64,000 nucleotides of DNA from Liquidambar formosana (lineage: Eukaryota; Streptophyta; Magnoliopsida; Saxifragales; Altingiaceae): contig CM077828.1 in assembly GCA_039720395.1 (NCBI GenBank), forward strand, positions 30,066,069 to 30,130,068, given 5' to 3'. Positions 12,791 through 25,507 of this stretch are shown here, one piece after another. The notes below the pieces were generated by a model. It was given only the letters and a program-made list of their open reading frames with translations. It had not been told where the DNA came from and made no database searches. Every line of letters begins with the position of its first letter. The stretch's first letter is position 1. The position numbers and the translations under genes are program-made.

Positions 12791-14124
12791 AACCCAGAAA
12801 ATCCAAAACAAAGATAAAACAAAGCAAAACACCCAAAACACCAACTCCTGCATGAGCATAACTGATTTGAATGACTTGACTCTAAGAGCTAGCCAGCCTG
12901 AATGAAAATAATTAGAATTATGATAAACATTACAAATTTATAGGGAATGAAAATCCCAACAAAAGAGTAAATAGGGGATACAATATAATGCATGAACTAT
13001 GGCACACTTTTTCCATTGCAAACTACTGTTGAATACAATATATAAGCTAAAAAATGATGCAATAATTCAAATTCTAGAATATTTACTTCTACTAGCTTGT
13101 TTTTTTGTTTTTTATTCTTCAAAGAACTAACCTTTTTTTCTCTTTGCTATTAATGTCTGTAGGTAACATCATCTCATTCATGGTGTTTCTTGCTCCACTG
13201 TACGTCTTTTGCTATTATAAAATTCTTTTAAATTGACCTTCTAGCTTTATTTGGCTAATCAATGGAAGTTCATGGATCGACTAACATGTTAATCTTGACT
13301 GCATGCAGGCCAACATTTTATCAAATCTATAAGAAGAAATCAACAGAAGAGTTTCAATCAGTTCCTTACGTGGTTGCACTATTCAGTGCTATGCTTTGGT
13401 TATACTACACATTCATTAAGGCCGGTGACAGCTTTCTCCTCACCATCAACTCCAGTTGGCTGTATTGTCCAGACCATCTACATTGTTTTTTACCTCTGCT
13501 ACGCACCCAAGAAGGCTACGGTATTGCTACAAAACTCTATTACTACTTCCCTTCTTAATGTTGAACCCTTTTGCTCAAATAGTCTTCTAATTGTAAAATT
13601 TGGATTTTGAATTGCAGATTCTAACGGTGAAGCTTGTTCTTTTGTTCAATGTTTTTGGGTTTGGTGTGATCCTTCTCCTAACTCTTTTTCTAGAAAAAGG
13701 CACAGACCGCATCAGGGTTCTCGGATGGATTTGTGATTCATTCGCAGTAAGCGTATTTGCTGCTCCTCTTTGCATTATGGTGAGCCTAATGCTTAAGGCT
13801 TTTAATACAAGAAATATTGCCTTTCCTCCACTTCATGCATTGTGGAATTTTTTTCTCTAGCTTTCTTATATATTTTGTTTTGTAATACATATGTAGCCCA
13901 TTTTCATTACCATACATGTCTTTCATTTATTTTCCACAGGGAAAAGTTATACGAACAAAAAGTGTCGAGTTCATGCCATTTTTCCTATCATTCTTCCTCA
14001 CTTTAAGTGCCATAATGTGGTTCGGCTATGGTCTACTGTTAAAGGACTACTTTGTTGCTGTACGTGCATTATATGTGTCAAACCTTAATCTCTTCCAATA
14101 TATTTTACATTCAAAAAAACTATT

Positions 14125-14282
14125 TGACTGGCCATGTAAGTCAAGAGGTATGACCCGGCCCCTAATAGGGGATAGACTTCAGATCTATGGTGCCTCTCGA
14201 CCCCTAAATAGGTCATCCACCATGGCCCATTCCCAATTAGGGAGCGAGTAGGTCATGCCCTTGACCCACAAGAGGGGTCAAG
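14125..14282. repeat. Imperfect inverted-repeat element in intron 5 of the second SWEET gene
   Basis: The left side reads TTGACTGGCCATGTAAGTCA..GGTATGACC; the right side in reverse complement reads TTGACCCCTCTTGTGGGTCA..GGCATGACC. This looks like an old MITE. No clear target duplication was found. Confidence 0.45.
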
Positions 14283-14507
14283 TAGCAGTGCTTCTAACTT
14301 TAATGCTGCTTTTTTCTTTTTTCTTTTTTCTATTTGTGCCAATAGGTTCCAAACATACTGGGTTTCATCCTCGGTGTACTTCAAATGGTGCTTTATGTAC
14401 TCTACAAGAACAAGAAGAATGTTTTGGAACCACAGCCGCAGGAGCAGCAACTTCCTGAGTTTTCGGAACAAATTATCGATGTTGTGAAGCTGAGTAACAT
14501 GGTGTGA

Positions 14508-14749
14508 TCCGAAGTAAATCCAGGTGGGCTGCATGCCACTGAATGATAAGGGAAAGGATCAAATTATGCATGAACAGACGAATCAAATTAAGCAAAGCAT
14601 GGAAGTCTGACTTCAATGACTAACTCAACGTTTATTTTGAACTTTTATTAGGATATATATGCACGTACTTGTCATGCAGTCGTTTCAGTAGAACGTCCCC
14701 CTCTCTATGATGTACGTCCCTCCAAAATCTGTCCAAGTCCCCACTCAAA

Positions 14750-14786
<37 letters not shown>

Positions 14787-15542
14787 GAAATTAGTGATTG
14801 ATATGAATGAATGAAAGATCTTAACATTACATGTTTCTTCCCTCGAGCTATCGATCTTTCCTGCATTTAATTAGTATCAATGCATGGTGTGGTTATATCA
14901 AATATTTGTTGAACTTTATGCTAATGTTTCCCTTGGGATATATAAAAAGAAAATTAAGGTAAAACAAGTTACACATAAGTTCTTTCTCAGTGCATTAAGA
15001 GCTGTAGAATTATTGATGTTGGTCGCAATCATATCTTCTTATTTTCTGACCACGCGGCGACAAAAATCATGACTTTATCCAATAAATGGGCAACTATGGA
15101 CTGATAATGCTGCTGTGCAAGTATCCCATACTTCACATTACCAATGGCAATATCATCATATTATTGCAAATTAAGTAGAGTGATTTTTCATTTTAACAAC
15201 AAAGGAAGGTGCTAAAGCTATATATAAATTCACCTATTTTGTTTACAAGCTGATGTGGTAATGCAAGATTAGTAATTAGATGAATATCTTTAATTTAAAA
15301 TAAAAGAAGGATAGTTCATACCATGTTAATTAGCCTGCATGGACGAGACTGGTAAAAATATCAGGTACTTTTATGTAACAACACCCGTAGCAAAACTGTC
15401 CACGTACTGCACTTTGGCATGGCATATTCAATAAGTTAAGCAGCAGAACAATCTTTTTTCTTCTTTATTTTTTATTTTTATTTTTTTTAACAAGGGAGTG
15501 AGGAACTATTGTAGTGCCCTTAATATATAAAAGGAATATGCT

Positions 15543-15584
<42 letters not shown>

Positions 15585-16092
15585 CACCGACGTTATACAA
15601 TCCTGCACCCTACTCATAGAGGTTAAGTACCCAGCCCAAATTTTGAAAAAGTAGAGTAGAGGTTCCAATCCTTAACTCGTCATTTTTTTTTTTCCCTTTT
15701 TTTGTGAACTATATTTTTCTAGCCACAAACCCTAGTGTTGTGCAGATTTGGTAATTGAAGCTAGAGATTGAGCTGATTTTTCGATTGAATAACAAAACTG
15801 CCTCCATGGGCGCATCACTTTGACCTGCCCTTCTCACATCCGAAGATATACAGAGAATCTAAAATCGTTTTATCATTTCGAAACATACGACCACTCTTTT
15901 TAACCTTCAATTCCAGAAGTGGCACCAACGTGTTCTATTGGTAAATACATTTTCTTTGAAGATTGTGCAACTAGCTAGCAAGCTAGCTAGCTAGGGTAAT
16001 CCATGCTAGAAATGGATAATACAGACCAATACGATTCCTCGCTAAAAAAATGGAAGTTCAGGGCATTGCTAACTATTTCCTATGGTGGGTAC

Positions 16093-16131
<39 letters not shown>

Positions 16132-19100
16132 TTATTTTTTAGCAAAAGAAAACCATTTCATTAATTAAAAAAAACAGTCTATTTCAATCACTAACAAAAA
16201 CCACTGCCCAATTACAACACCAAGTTAAAGTTAAACACAGATATCCAATTTTAGCAAGATGCTAAAAGAAAACCATCCTAAATCGACCTCCCTCCCCTAT
16301 AAGGCAAATGGGAAAATCTTGAAATTCTAACACCTCCTATAACCACACCAATCAACAACTCTGCTTCCATAAACTCTCAGTTTTTTTCAATAAAGAGATT
16401 TCCACTAAAATTATCCCCTCCAAAACACCAAGCAAACTAACTTCCAAACATAGCAACCATCTAAAACGAAACTCAACCCATACTTCCTTCCGAGCAATCA
16501 CATTTTAGGGACATACACAATTCCGAAAACACAACTCAAATCCTCATTGATCAATAACCCTTTTAATAATATGTATCTCACTTAACTGGTAGCTTCCACC
16601 ATTTTGAAAAAAAGAAAAAAATTTAACCCAAATCACTAACAACCCACCTTATGCCCCCACCACCGCCATAGCAAACCACTCCATATTCAACCTTCCCCGT
16701 AACTAATTAATATATCTGAAATCAATCGCATCCAGCTTGGTTTCTTGTAATAATAGCAAATCAATATTAATTTCAATATCAATCTTTACACTGCCCTATT
16801 TTATCTCAATCCTTCCCATACCCCTCACAAGCTCACATTCCACCACAAAATTCTCCTGCTTAACCCATCCACAGACTCACAACACTACAAGATCAATCTT
16901 TTTTTATTTATTTATTGTTCTAAGTTAAAAAAAGGTAGAAGAGGTTATTAACCGTGACGACTTTACCTAAGCATAACCATAATAGTCCCTTCGCTGAGAA
17001 ACCATTGACAAGAGGGATATAGACAGACTTACCAAAGAGAGAACTATAGGTGCTCCCCCAAACCGCTTGAGCAATAGTTAAACTCATCCCCAAAGGGTAT
17101 GTAATGACTCGATCTTATGGTGTCATTAGCTTGCTAAGTGTCACAATCATATACCAGTTTAATATAGAAAAGAAGTCAAGGAGAAACATAAAAGTGCCTT
17201 TAACATTTTCTTGTTTGAAGGAAGGACAAAAATCCACTAGTTCAAATATTGCCAATCTCAAGTTAGATCTTTCGCAACTGGCTCTTTGGATACCCTGTGA
17301 ATGAGGTTTTAACCATTTTGGGTCGATGGTACAGATCGCAGTGACCAGACCAGAACAAAAAACAGCTCCCCCAAAATCCAGATAATGAAAGATTGAGATT
17401 CTGTCTATAGTGTGAAATGACTCGAAAGTAGGTCTCAAGTTGATCGGAACATGACCCACCATATCAATGTCTAGTGATTATCCTCTGCCAAGCCTTGTGC
17501 TTGAAAAAGTTGACGTGTGGATATTCTTCTTCTTTTCCTGTTTCTTTATTTCAATTTTTTTACTTTGGATGCCAAGGAGGATATTCAAATCTCTAATCCA
17601 TAATACATCAGTTCAAGATAAATTTGATTGGTGATTGATCTTAAGAGAGTGCGAGAAGTCGACCTTTCACTTCTACCATTTCACTGCATTCCTGATTACT
17701 TATTCAATTACTGTTTTATTAATCCTCAGCAAAAAAAATTAAAAATTCATTTACAGAGTATTAATTATCTGCTAATGCTCCATTTTTTTCAAATCAAATC
17801 CTAGGGCCATGGTCTAATCATGAAGGTAGTATTTTAGACACGGCACCTTGCGCTCCAGATGATTGGAGCATGCCTCGATGACCTATTAGAGTTGCTTTTC
17901 TTTCATTACTTAGCTTTTTTTTTGGAGGAAACCTCATGGATGTAGCTATTCTTGCCGATGAAATTACAGCTCGAACAAATTGTTCTCATGCGAAATTAAA
18001 GCAATGCATGTAAAATTCATAGTAAGCATAATGAAAAGGGATCTGGTAAATTCGTGATGATAGCTCAGATAACAAAAGACTAGTTAGAATCGAAGCTCCT
18101 TAATTTATATCTTTGCCCTATTACTATCGGATGCGAACGCCTACAAGTGGATTGTGCATTACATGAACCTAATCTAGGACCTAAATCTCAGAGTAGATTG
18201 GGATACTTGCGTTTGGAAAATAATAATAATAATAATAATAAACGGTGCTGCCCTGCTGGTAAGACCATACGTAATTTCTTATTTTCCTGTCTGCGGGAAA
18301 AAAAAATTTCCTTTTTTTTTTTTTTTTTTTTTTTGGGCTAAGAACTTTGGTCTTTTTATCAAGCCAAGATACATAAATGAAATTTGCGGTTGGAGGCTGC
18401 CGACTGGGCGTCCTCCTAGGCAGAATCCCCATATGGTCAAATATTAGAAAATTTGTTCTGCCCCTAAAAAAGAAAAAAATATATATTTTCCTTCTCCGCC
18501 ATCGGACAAAATTCCTCTTGTAGTAGTGCTTTTTATATATAGTTTCATTGACGTCTAGGAATTTTTTGAAAACTCAGCACTAAATCCTTGCTCAGAATGA
18601 AGGACAAAAATACTCTTTTTAACTGCCATGATTGTCAACATTCAATATCAGCTCCTTTTTGTTCTAGAATTTAAGATTTATGTTATATGGAGGAATTTTA
18701 CCTATTTTGGGAAGAATAACACGACAGCAATGGCGCCTTGCGATTCAACAATGTCTTGAAACCAAGTCTCACGAGGCTCTTGGGTCCGAGATAGGTAAGG
18801 AGCATTCTAGCATAGGGATGGACAACGCTAGCCTCTATTCTGTCTGAACTGAAAAAACCAAGACCCACAATAGCACATCAATTTTAAAATTTGAAAGTGT
18901 TCAAGTTCAATTTGGATCCTGTCATTCATTGAGATGAACAAATAGATTCATCATTCCACTCCATTATCTAAAATAAGAGAGTACCAGTACTTACTCATAC
19001 CTGTAAAGGTGGCAACTTGGCTAGTGAAAACTGCGCGCAATCAATTCCTCTATTCCCAACTATCAAACCTTTTAACATCCAAACAAATGCCGACTGAAGA

Positions 19101-19403
19101 GGTCACAAATATTTGTCATTTGCAGCCAGTTATCTTCCCCCTGCAGATATACAACTCACATAGCCTGAATCTTTTTCAAAAACACCTGGTAGGGAGAGAC
19201 CCACTTTAAGTTTGGTCCAAATGCATTTAAGGTTTCTCACCCTAGAACCTTGGAGTGAAATGTTTTCTAAAAAGAGAGTTTGATGAAGAAGTATATTGCA
19301 GTGGCTAGAGATATATATGGTGCTTTAACTTCCTCAAACCAACAGCATTATGAAAGTGGACAAAACTTCTTAACTTGAAATACCCGCCATATATATCCAA
19401 AGA
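14508..19403. other. Gene-poor stretch between SWEET pair and glycosyltransferase
   Basis: Contains a (CT)n tract at 14,753-14,784, poly-T runs at about 15,547-15,581 and 16,097-16,126, and a LINE-like antisense 3' end at 16.1-16.9 kb. A stretch at about 17.0-17.5 kb and another at 17.8-18.0 kb look less AT-biased and protein-like in places, but I could not match either to a family. No supported gene. Confidence 0.5.
16097..16900 (-). mobile_element. Probable L1-type LINE 3' end, antisense, no intact coding
   Basis: On the minus strand the sequence ends TTAATGAAATGGTTTTC-TTTTGCTAAAAAATAAAAA followed by a long A tract, wording typical of plant L1 3' ends. Upstream minus-strand sequence has broken short reading frames but no reverse-transcriptase motif I can identify. 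The boundary at the far end is arbitrary. Confidence 0.4.
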
Positions 19404-22112
19404 TTAGGTACAACTCAAACCATTACATTTCTGAGAAATTGGAATGGTTTTAACAATGTCTTTTCTCGACTTACAGAAAGACTCAAGACGATTCTCATCT
19501 ACTGTGCCAAAAGCATTGAGTTTGACCCCATATGCCTCCAATCTACGACTATCCCGTGAAATGGGTGATTGCAAAGGTCCGTCCCACCAAGCAGGGGGAA
19601 GAAGTGGTGTGAGAGCACATTGATTTGGTTGATTACGGCAACTCAGTGGACCTGCAAATCTGTTCCAGACATGTCCCCAACCAATCTGATTCCGCAAGCC
19701 GGCTGACAACAAATTACTCTGAAAGCTGCTGAAGAACGAAAAGTTTGAAGTCGTATAGTTCTCACCTGAATAAAAGATAGAATAACCAATATAAAGATTA
19801 GCGACATACCTGAAAATGTTGCAGCAGAACTAAAAGGTGTACACTTACCAAGTTGGTATGCTGCTGCCAGAGCAGCAATAAGCTGTGCATAGGTGGTTCC
19901 GACACGCTTGTAGGCCCCTGAAACAACAGCATGTTTTGCACGTGAGGCGAGAAAGAAGTCCACAAATGCAACCCACCTCGGAGCCGGTCCCCAATCCTTC
20001 ATCCTAAATTCCAACTCGTGCAGTCCATGCAGTTTTCCAGATGAGATATTTCCCTTAAACAACTTGTAATCAAAATGAAGAACCTGAGCAGAACACAACA
20101 AAATTTGTTAAAAGCAGTTGGATCGATTTTACTTTGGGGATAATCCATGTAAGGATATGTCATCAAAATATTGGAGTTTTATGGGGTTCCACTCAATATT
20201 ATTTTGTGGTGCCTATATTAATAAATGAGGATCAGTGGCTAAACATAAATAATATAACCTAGTCCCAAGAAATCTACCTCTGCAAATTCCCGCAGTTTTG
20301 GTGTAATATCTTTAACAAGATATGGAGTATCTGACAACAAAACCACACGGGGCCTTGACACATTGTTTGGATTCCTGAGTAGGGCCTTTTTAATGCAATT
20401 CAATGCTGCATTTTCTGCCCTTGGAGACCTAAAAGCAGTAAAAATAAAAGCTTGTATTATCAATCAGTCACAGCTCATATAGTGTTGTTATATTATGTTG
20501 CTAGATTGCTAGTTTATACAAATTTGACAATGTGTCATGTTCTAAATTTTTAAGTATCTATTCCTTTTGGGAAAAATTAATTGTCATTCATTCTCATCCA
20601 TTAAACATTCTAGCATGCTTCTCAAGTAGGATATTTGAAGTTGGGAAATGAAAATTTTCAATATATATACACACACATAAAGATACCTGTTCATAAGCAT
20701 GCGCATGTGCAGTGCAATATGAGGGTCAGAACCTTCATCAAGGGCCCAGTTCACAGCTTCCTTGATATCTTCTGAAGGAGATATGATAACTCTCATCAGC
20801 TCCCCAAATACATTAGGCCTAGACTGAAGATTTTCCGGCTTCCCAAATAAAGCATAAGCAGCCTTTCTCATCCGAGGGTGTATGTTCTTCAGGAAAAATT
20901 GAGCTGCCACAGCATCTGTTGTACCTTGGAACCTGTTGTTCGAATTCTCAGTATCAATAACAAAATCTGACAAATGAGTGACAGCTGAATACATAAAATA
21001 ATAAATTGTTCCCACTTTACCATATGATAGGTTGTTTCCATTTTCTCCAATTACTACACAAGACATTTGTTTGTGTAGGCTTCTCAAAATCATCAATCCT
21101 CATAACCAGACGCCTTCCATGCTTACCCACACAATCATTCCGTCTCCATAGATGCTTCACTTCTTTCAAAGTAAAAGTAAGGTTGCTATAAGAAACAAAA
21201 CTTTCAAATGGATACTTTCCCTGAAAAGAAGGATGTTGAAGAATGATAAGCACACATAAATAAAAGGTGGAATTACAGATTGGTCCTGCTATGGGCAAAT
21301 ATTTACGGTTCAATACAAATAACTACTAACTTCGAAGTAAATAACTACTAACTTGATTAAGAATGACTACTAACTGTAATTATTTGCCCTTTGCCAGACC
21401 AATCTGTAATTCCGTCTAAATAAAACTATTACCAGGAGAATTGTGTCAAATTAAATCTATAACTAGCTAGAATCCAATATACACACACACACACATCTAT
21501 GATTGCATAAAAATACGAACAGTGAAATTTTTTTAAAAAATTTTGACAAAGAAGCTGATAGGTTTACATGACAATAAGGCGTTCATCTGTAGAACGTATC
21601 TGCCACAATAACCCACATGCTAGTGGAACAAACAAATGCAGGTTTTAATAATTATCCAAATTTTATTTAAGATTTTAATTGAAAAACGGAAGGCCTGAGA
21701 AAGAACCAATATGCCTGGTTTGCCCGATGATTAGTGAACGGTTTAACATGATACTCAATCCTGCTGCAGTCAAGATCTTGTACATCTCATTTCCAAATCC
21801 TGCCTCTGATGATTTCCCCATCACAAAACCTTGTCTGCAAAATTGCTCTGGAGGAAGCTCTCGGACTCTAGCAGCTCCTGAAATAGGAATCGTGCATATG
21901 AATATCTGACATCAAACTTGTTTTCCAGGAATCAAGGATCACTCATTTAAATGATGAATGAGACATTAAAAAGAGCTTCAACTAATAATGGGAAAACTTC
22001 GAGGTCAACCCAGCATATATAAAATAAATAAATAAATTTCAAACATAGAAACATTATAAACAGGAACAAATAGAATGCAGACTAATGGGACCAAAAAAAA
22101 AAAAAAAAAACC

Positions 22113-22148
<36 letters not shown>

Positions 22149-23639
22149 TAGCTGGATAGAGGCCAGTGACAGCATAGAGATAAAAGTAGGATTCTCTTAA
22201 CGAAACCAAATAGGATGGCATCCCTGGTTGGTGAGATTCATTTTCATGAAACCCTTCTTTCATTCACAGACCTTGAAGCATATATTAGTCAATACTCAAC
22301 AGTCATGAAATCCTTTGTCCCTAAGTTTCTTCTTGCCAAGAAAACCTAAGAATAAGAGTAATATTTAGTAGTCTGGCTAATTTTTTGGCTTCTTCGTGTA
22401 GACCAATAGGTCAGTCTACACAATCTTCTTTTTTTTTTCTTTTTTTTTTTATGAAGTAAAGTATTGTATTAGAATAAAGTCTATACAATTTAGGCCCAAT
22501 GCGCTGCCAGCTGAAGCAGATAGTCTGATAGAAAAGATAAAAGTGAATGCATAAGTAATATTTAGTGTTTCTTCTTGTGAATAATACTATAGCTTACCCA
22601 AATAAACAACAAGAAACAATTTTTATAGCTTTTGAAACCAAAGTGGACCCAATAAAAAGAGATTCAGCATTGCTTGTCTTGATTCATATATTACATGGAA
22701 GATGAACCATTCAAACATAGATAGTGTCAAAACAAGTTTAGACAGTAGAGGCCACTGTCGCTCATCCCAGAGGGTCAAATTCTCAATGCCATTAGGTAGC
22801 CCTATCTCATAGACTTCATTGAAAGCTACAATTTAAAAGAATACCTATGATTAATTAGTTGAACTTTTTAGCAAAATTGGCTTCCATAAGTGCGCTTTAT
22901 TTTATTTTTTTCATGTTCATTTCTATACCCACTTTTCTATTAAAAACATTAGAAACATTGTAAACCAATTAGTGATGCCCTTTCCATCAAATTTCTTTCC
23001 TTTGTCTTTATAGTGCCACACCTTGTGAATTGTGATGCCACATCCAACACAAACACTTGTAGAAGAATGGTGAATAAAACCATAGAAGAGTCATCAAGGG
23101 CCCCCCCTTCTTTTTTTTCTGGGCAATTGTTCAGTTGTTAGATATTAGTTGGTCACCATGAAGACAAGTTTCAAACCCAGATCTCCAGTACAGCATTGAA
23201 ATTCCAACATTTCAAAGTAGCTACATTTTCTCAGCAACCAAACAGAGCATAATTTATAAAAGCAAAAATCCTAAGAAAATGTAACGGACCTTGCAATGCA
23301 AAATGATCACGGATCAATCTTCTCACTCTGAGGCTTTCCTTCCACGCCCCTCCGCCGTACATCTCCCCCATTTCTTCGACCGTCGCACAATAAGACGGCG
23401 GCAACTTCTGGTTCTCCTCGGGCTGAACCTTGGCCGTGAAATTTCTCGGAAAATTAGAGTTCTCTTTCCGGGAAACATCCAGATTTTGTCGGATTGTTTT
23501 ACCCGGAAAGTCGAATCCGGAGGGAGGATCATCGGACTTGAGGTTGAGCAGTAAGAGTCCGAACCCGGTGAAGAAAACACAGAAGACTGAGAAGTCTGGG
23601 TATGGATATCCGGGTCCTTCGAGGTCCGATGAACCTCAT
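19404..23639 (-). CDS. Glycosyltransferase of O-fucosyltransferase type (plant family, function unassigned), 5' end unresolved
   Basis: Probably a Golgi type II membrane enzyme. Exons on the minus strand: about 23635-23290, 21877 to about 21707-21715, 21220-21021, 20932-20687, 20428-20278, 20083-19849 and 19765-19404. Exons 3 to 7 join in frame with GT..AG introns (398 codons with stop). A hydrophobic anchor (VFFTGFGLLLLNL) is followed by a Gly-x-Gly-Asn-Glu-Met segment (GFGNEMYKILTAAGLS), a LHMRML segment, VVLLSDTPYLV and HAVVSGAYKRVGTTYAQLIAALAAA. Their order resembles the GxxNQ, HxR and C-terminal nucleotide-sugar motifs of GDP-fucose O-fucosyltransferases and NodZ-like enzymes. Two oddities: the anchor's frame has no in-frame ATG before an upstream TGA at 23,638 (the nearby ATG at 23,639 is in another frame), and no canonical donor keeps frame from exon 2 into exon 3. 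Total length would be about 575 aa. Confidence 0.75.
21266..21416. mobile_element. MULE-type MITE, copy 2, inside an intron of the glycosyltransferase gene
   Basis: Terminal inverted repeats GGTGGAATTACAGATTGGTC and, reversed, GACGGAATTACAGATTGGTC. A perfect 9-bp duplication TAAATAAAA flanks it (21,257-21,265 and 21,417-21,425). The interior repeats ACTACTAAC, as in the copy at 9,700-9,824. It sits 46 bp from the exon 3 acceptor. Confidence 0.85.
22114..22144. repeat. (AT)n microsatellite
   Basis: An uninterrupted TA/AT dinucleotide tract next to a poly-A run, in intron 1 of the glycosyltransferase gene. Confidence 0.95.
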
Positions 23640-25507
23640 TGCTAAATGAATCGTCGGTGTACCCGAACCCTTATCTTCTTTAGTAGAATCTTCGAACCAT
23701 GTTTGCCTCCGATAGTCCGATCTCCAGTTGGTGGTGGTGTTGAGTACTGAGAGTGGGAGCTATGTGAACAAAGACAAACGGCACCGACACATTTGCGCAT
23801 TTATAGCCGGAAAAGAGCATTGTTTGGTCAAGATGTTTTTCTTACCCTAAAAGCGGCGTTAGTAACACCGCTTTTATATTTTATATTTTTATTTTTTCCC
23901 CAAATTCCATTTTAATAAATTTAGTCTTCTTTAGCAAACAAAAAAAACCATACGATTTACAAAAATAATAATAATAATAAATAAATAAATAAGACTTTAC
24001 ACCCACTATGATTTTACACCAATTTGCAAAAATGAAAATGCATTAGTTAATAGTTAGGGTAAAGAAGAAGAAGAAAAGAAATTTTTTCCCTTTTTTTTAA
24101 TACTGAAAACATGTTTAGTAAACTCACATTCTACTTTTAATTTATTTATTTTTAAAAAGAATACATAAATGGCGTTATATTAAACAATTCTCGCCCCCAC
24201 ATTAATGCAAGAAGCTCTAACTCACCTTCATTCACCTTCAAACGTGTGTTGTATTAATTACAAAAACAAAAAGGTAAACTACACAAAACCCTCCTAAAGT
24301 ATGGGCTCAGCAAATTACCCTCTTACGTTTCAATTTTACTACTGTGTCTCCTAGTTCGGTTAGGGATTTAATTGGTTTGACACCATTAACAGTAAACGTA
24401 AAAGACTGATATATCCTACATCCTCCCTATCACGTGCATCTTTTAATTAAGGGCATTTTGGGTAACACGGGTTCCTTAACGGTATCAAGTGCGTAACACA
24501 TAATTAATTTCGATCAAATTTCATCAACGGCGAGTAATTTTGGGACATATTGACAAAAATCAAAACATATGAGGGGCACATTGGTAAAATTAAAACATCA
24601 GAGGAGTTATCTGCTAAGAGGTTATTTGCAATTTAACTAAAACAAAAACCAAAGAAAAAAAATCCAAACACAAACTATACGTGGACTTGTGAATAACGAA
24701 CATGTGTTCATTATATAGTAACACGGGATGCTCACACATAATTCAATTATACTAGAAATTTGGATAGACGGTGAAATATGAGTGGGGTTAAGGAGGAGAT
24801 TCCTCTCCACCCATAGTGGAAACAAATGATAGTGTTCTTCAATAAAATGGCACCATAGATGGCACTAACTCAGTTCAACTCTACGCAGTTGGGAGAGTGC
24901 ATTGATCTATTTAACCCTCTTTTGATTGCCAACTCAGCTGGAGACTAGTACTTATGGCCTCGATTTTAAACCTGCTCTTGAGCTGGATCAAAAAAAAAAA
25001 AAAAAAAAAAAAGAAGAAGAGAGAGTGAGAGAGGGAGAGAGAGAGAGCTCATCACAAAAACCATCTTAACCATTAATACATTCAACTAGTACACAAAATT
25101 CCCACACATTGAATAGCTGATCTACCAAGAAGAAGAGAAGAAGAGGAGGGGGGGTACGGTTGTTTCGACCACTCAATTGCATCCAAAACTGAGCATTTAC
25201 CACCCTAATTAATCCCTGCTACGAATATGAAATCTGAAGTGGCCACCACCTGCTCACGAAGTTTAATCTCTGCATAAATTAAAGTCAATAAGGAACTGGT
25301 GATCGAGACTACTGACTAGCAAAGCACAAACAGTCCGTTGAACCTCTGAAAACCCAACTAATGGGTCGTTGCTAAGATTGGTCATATTCTCTTTCTTGTG
25401 GTTTGATATATAGTATGAACGACCTTATAGTACAAATTGTACAAAATTTAGAGAGACAAAATACAATTTTCTCTAAAAGGAATTGACTAAAAGAAAGAAA
25501 AAAGGAA
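23640..25507. other. Spacer between glycosyltransferase and pseudouridine synthase genes
   Basis: Holds the glycosyltransferase promoter side, including a palindrome at 23,849-23,876 related to the array at 32.6 kb, a MULE-type MITE (24,272-24,638), a poly-A plus GA-rich tract near 24,991-25,050, and the 3' flank of the pseudouridine synthase. No gene seen. Confidence 0.6.
24272..24638. mobile_element. MULE-type MITE with long degenerate inverted ends, 367 bp
   Basis: The left end (AGGTAAACTACACAAAACC) and the right end reversed (AGTTAAATTGCAAATAACC) match imperfectly over more than 60 bp. It is flanked by the perfect 9-bp repeat AAAACAAAA (24,263-24,271 and 24,639-24,647). The duplication is A-rich, so chance is not fully excluded. 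Confidence 0.65.

Larger units (their letters stand above)
12305..14507 (+). pseudogene. Clade III SWEET transporter, second copy, frameshifted in exon 3
   Basis: Exons 12305-12356, 13163-13199, 13309-13520, 13618-13779, 13940-14059 and 14346-14507. Their lengths are 52, 37, 212, 162, 120 and 162 bp, against 52, 37, 211, 162, 120 and 258 in the first copy. Exon 3 is one base too long: an extra A at 13,454 turns the TINS-VGC junction out of frame, so the normal frame ends early, while all downstream exons stay open in the expected frame ([42 protein letters not shown]). Without the extra base it would encode about 247 aa with a shorter tail. Promoter TATA, splice sites and stop look normal, so this is a recent pseudogene or a one-base sequence error. 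Intron 1 holds a poly-T/LINE-like insertion and intron 5 a fold-back element. Confidence 0.85.

Noticed and set aside
12654..12859. Two hydrophobic minus-strand frames in the second SWEET gene's intron 1
   Set aside because: They arise from poly-T/poly-A and TAT repeats of a LINE-like tail.
17115..17462. A 115-codon minus-strand open frame
   Set aside because: No recognisable motif, no neighbouring exons that join in frame; not called as a gene.
23323..23580. 85-codon minus-strand frame starting at an ATG in the glycosyltransferase first exon
   Set aside because: It is out of frame with exon 2; the overlapping frame encoding the anchor and CATVEEMGEMYGG segment joins exon 2 properly.
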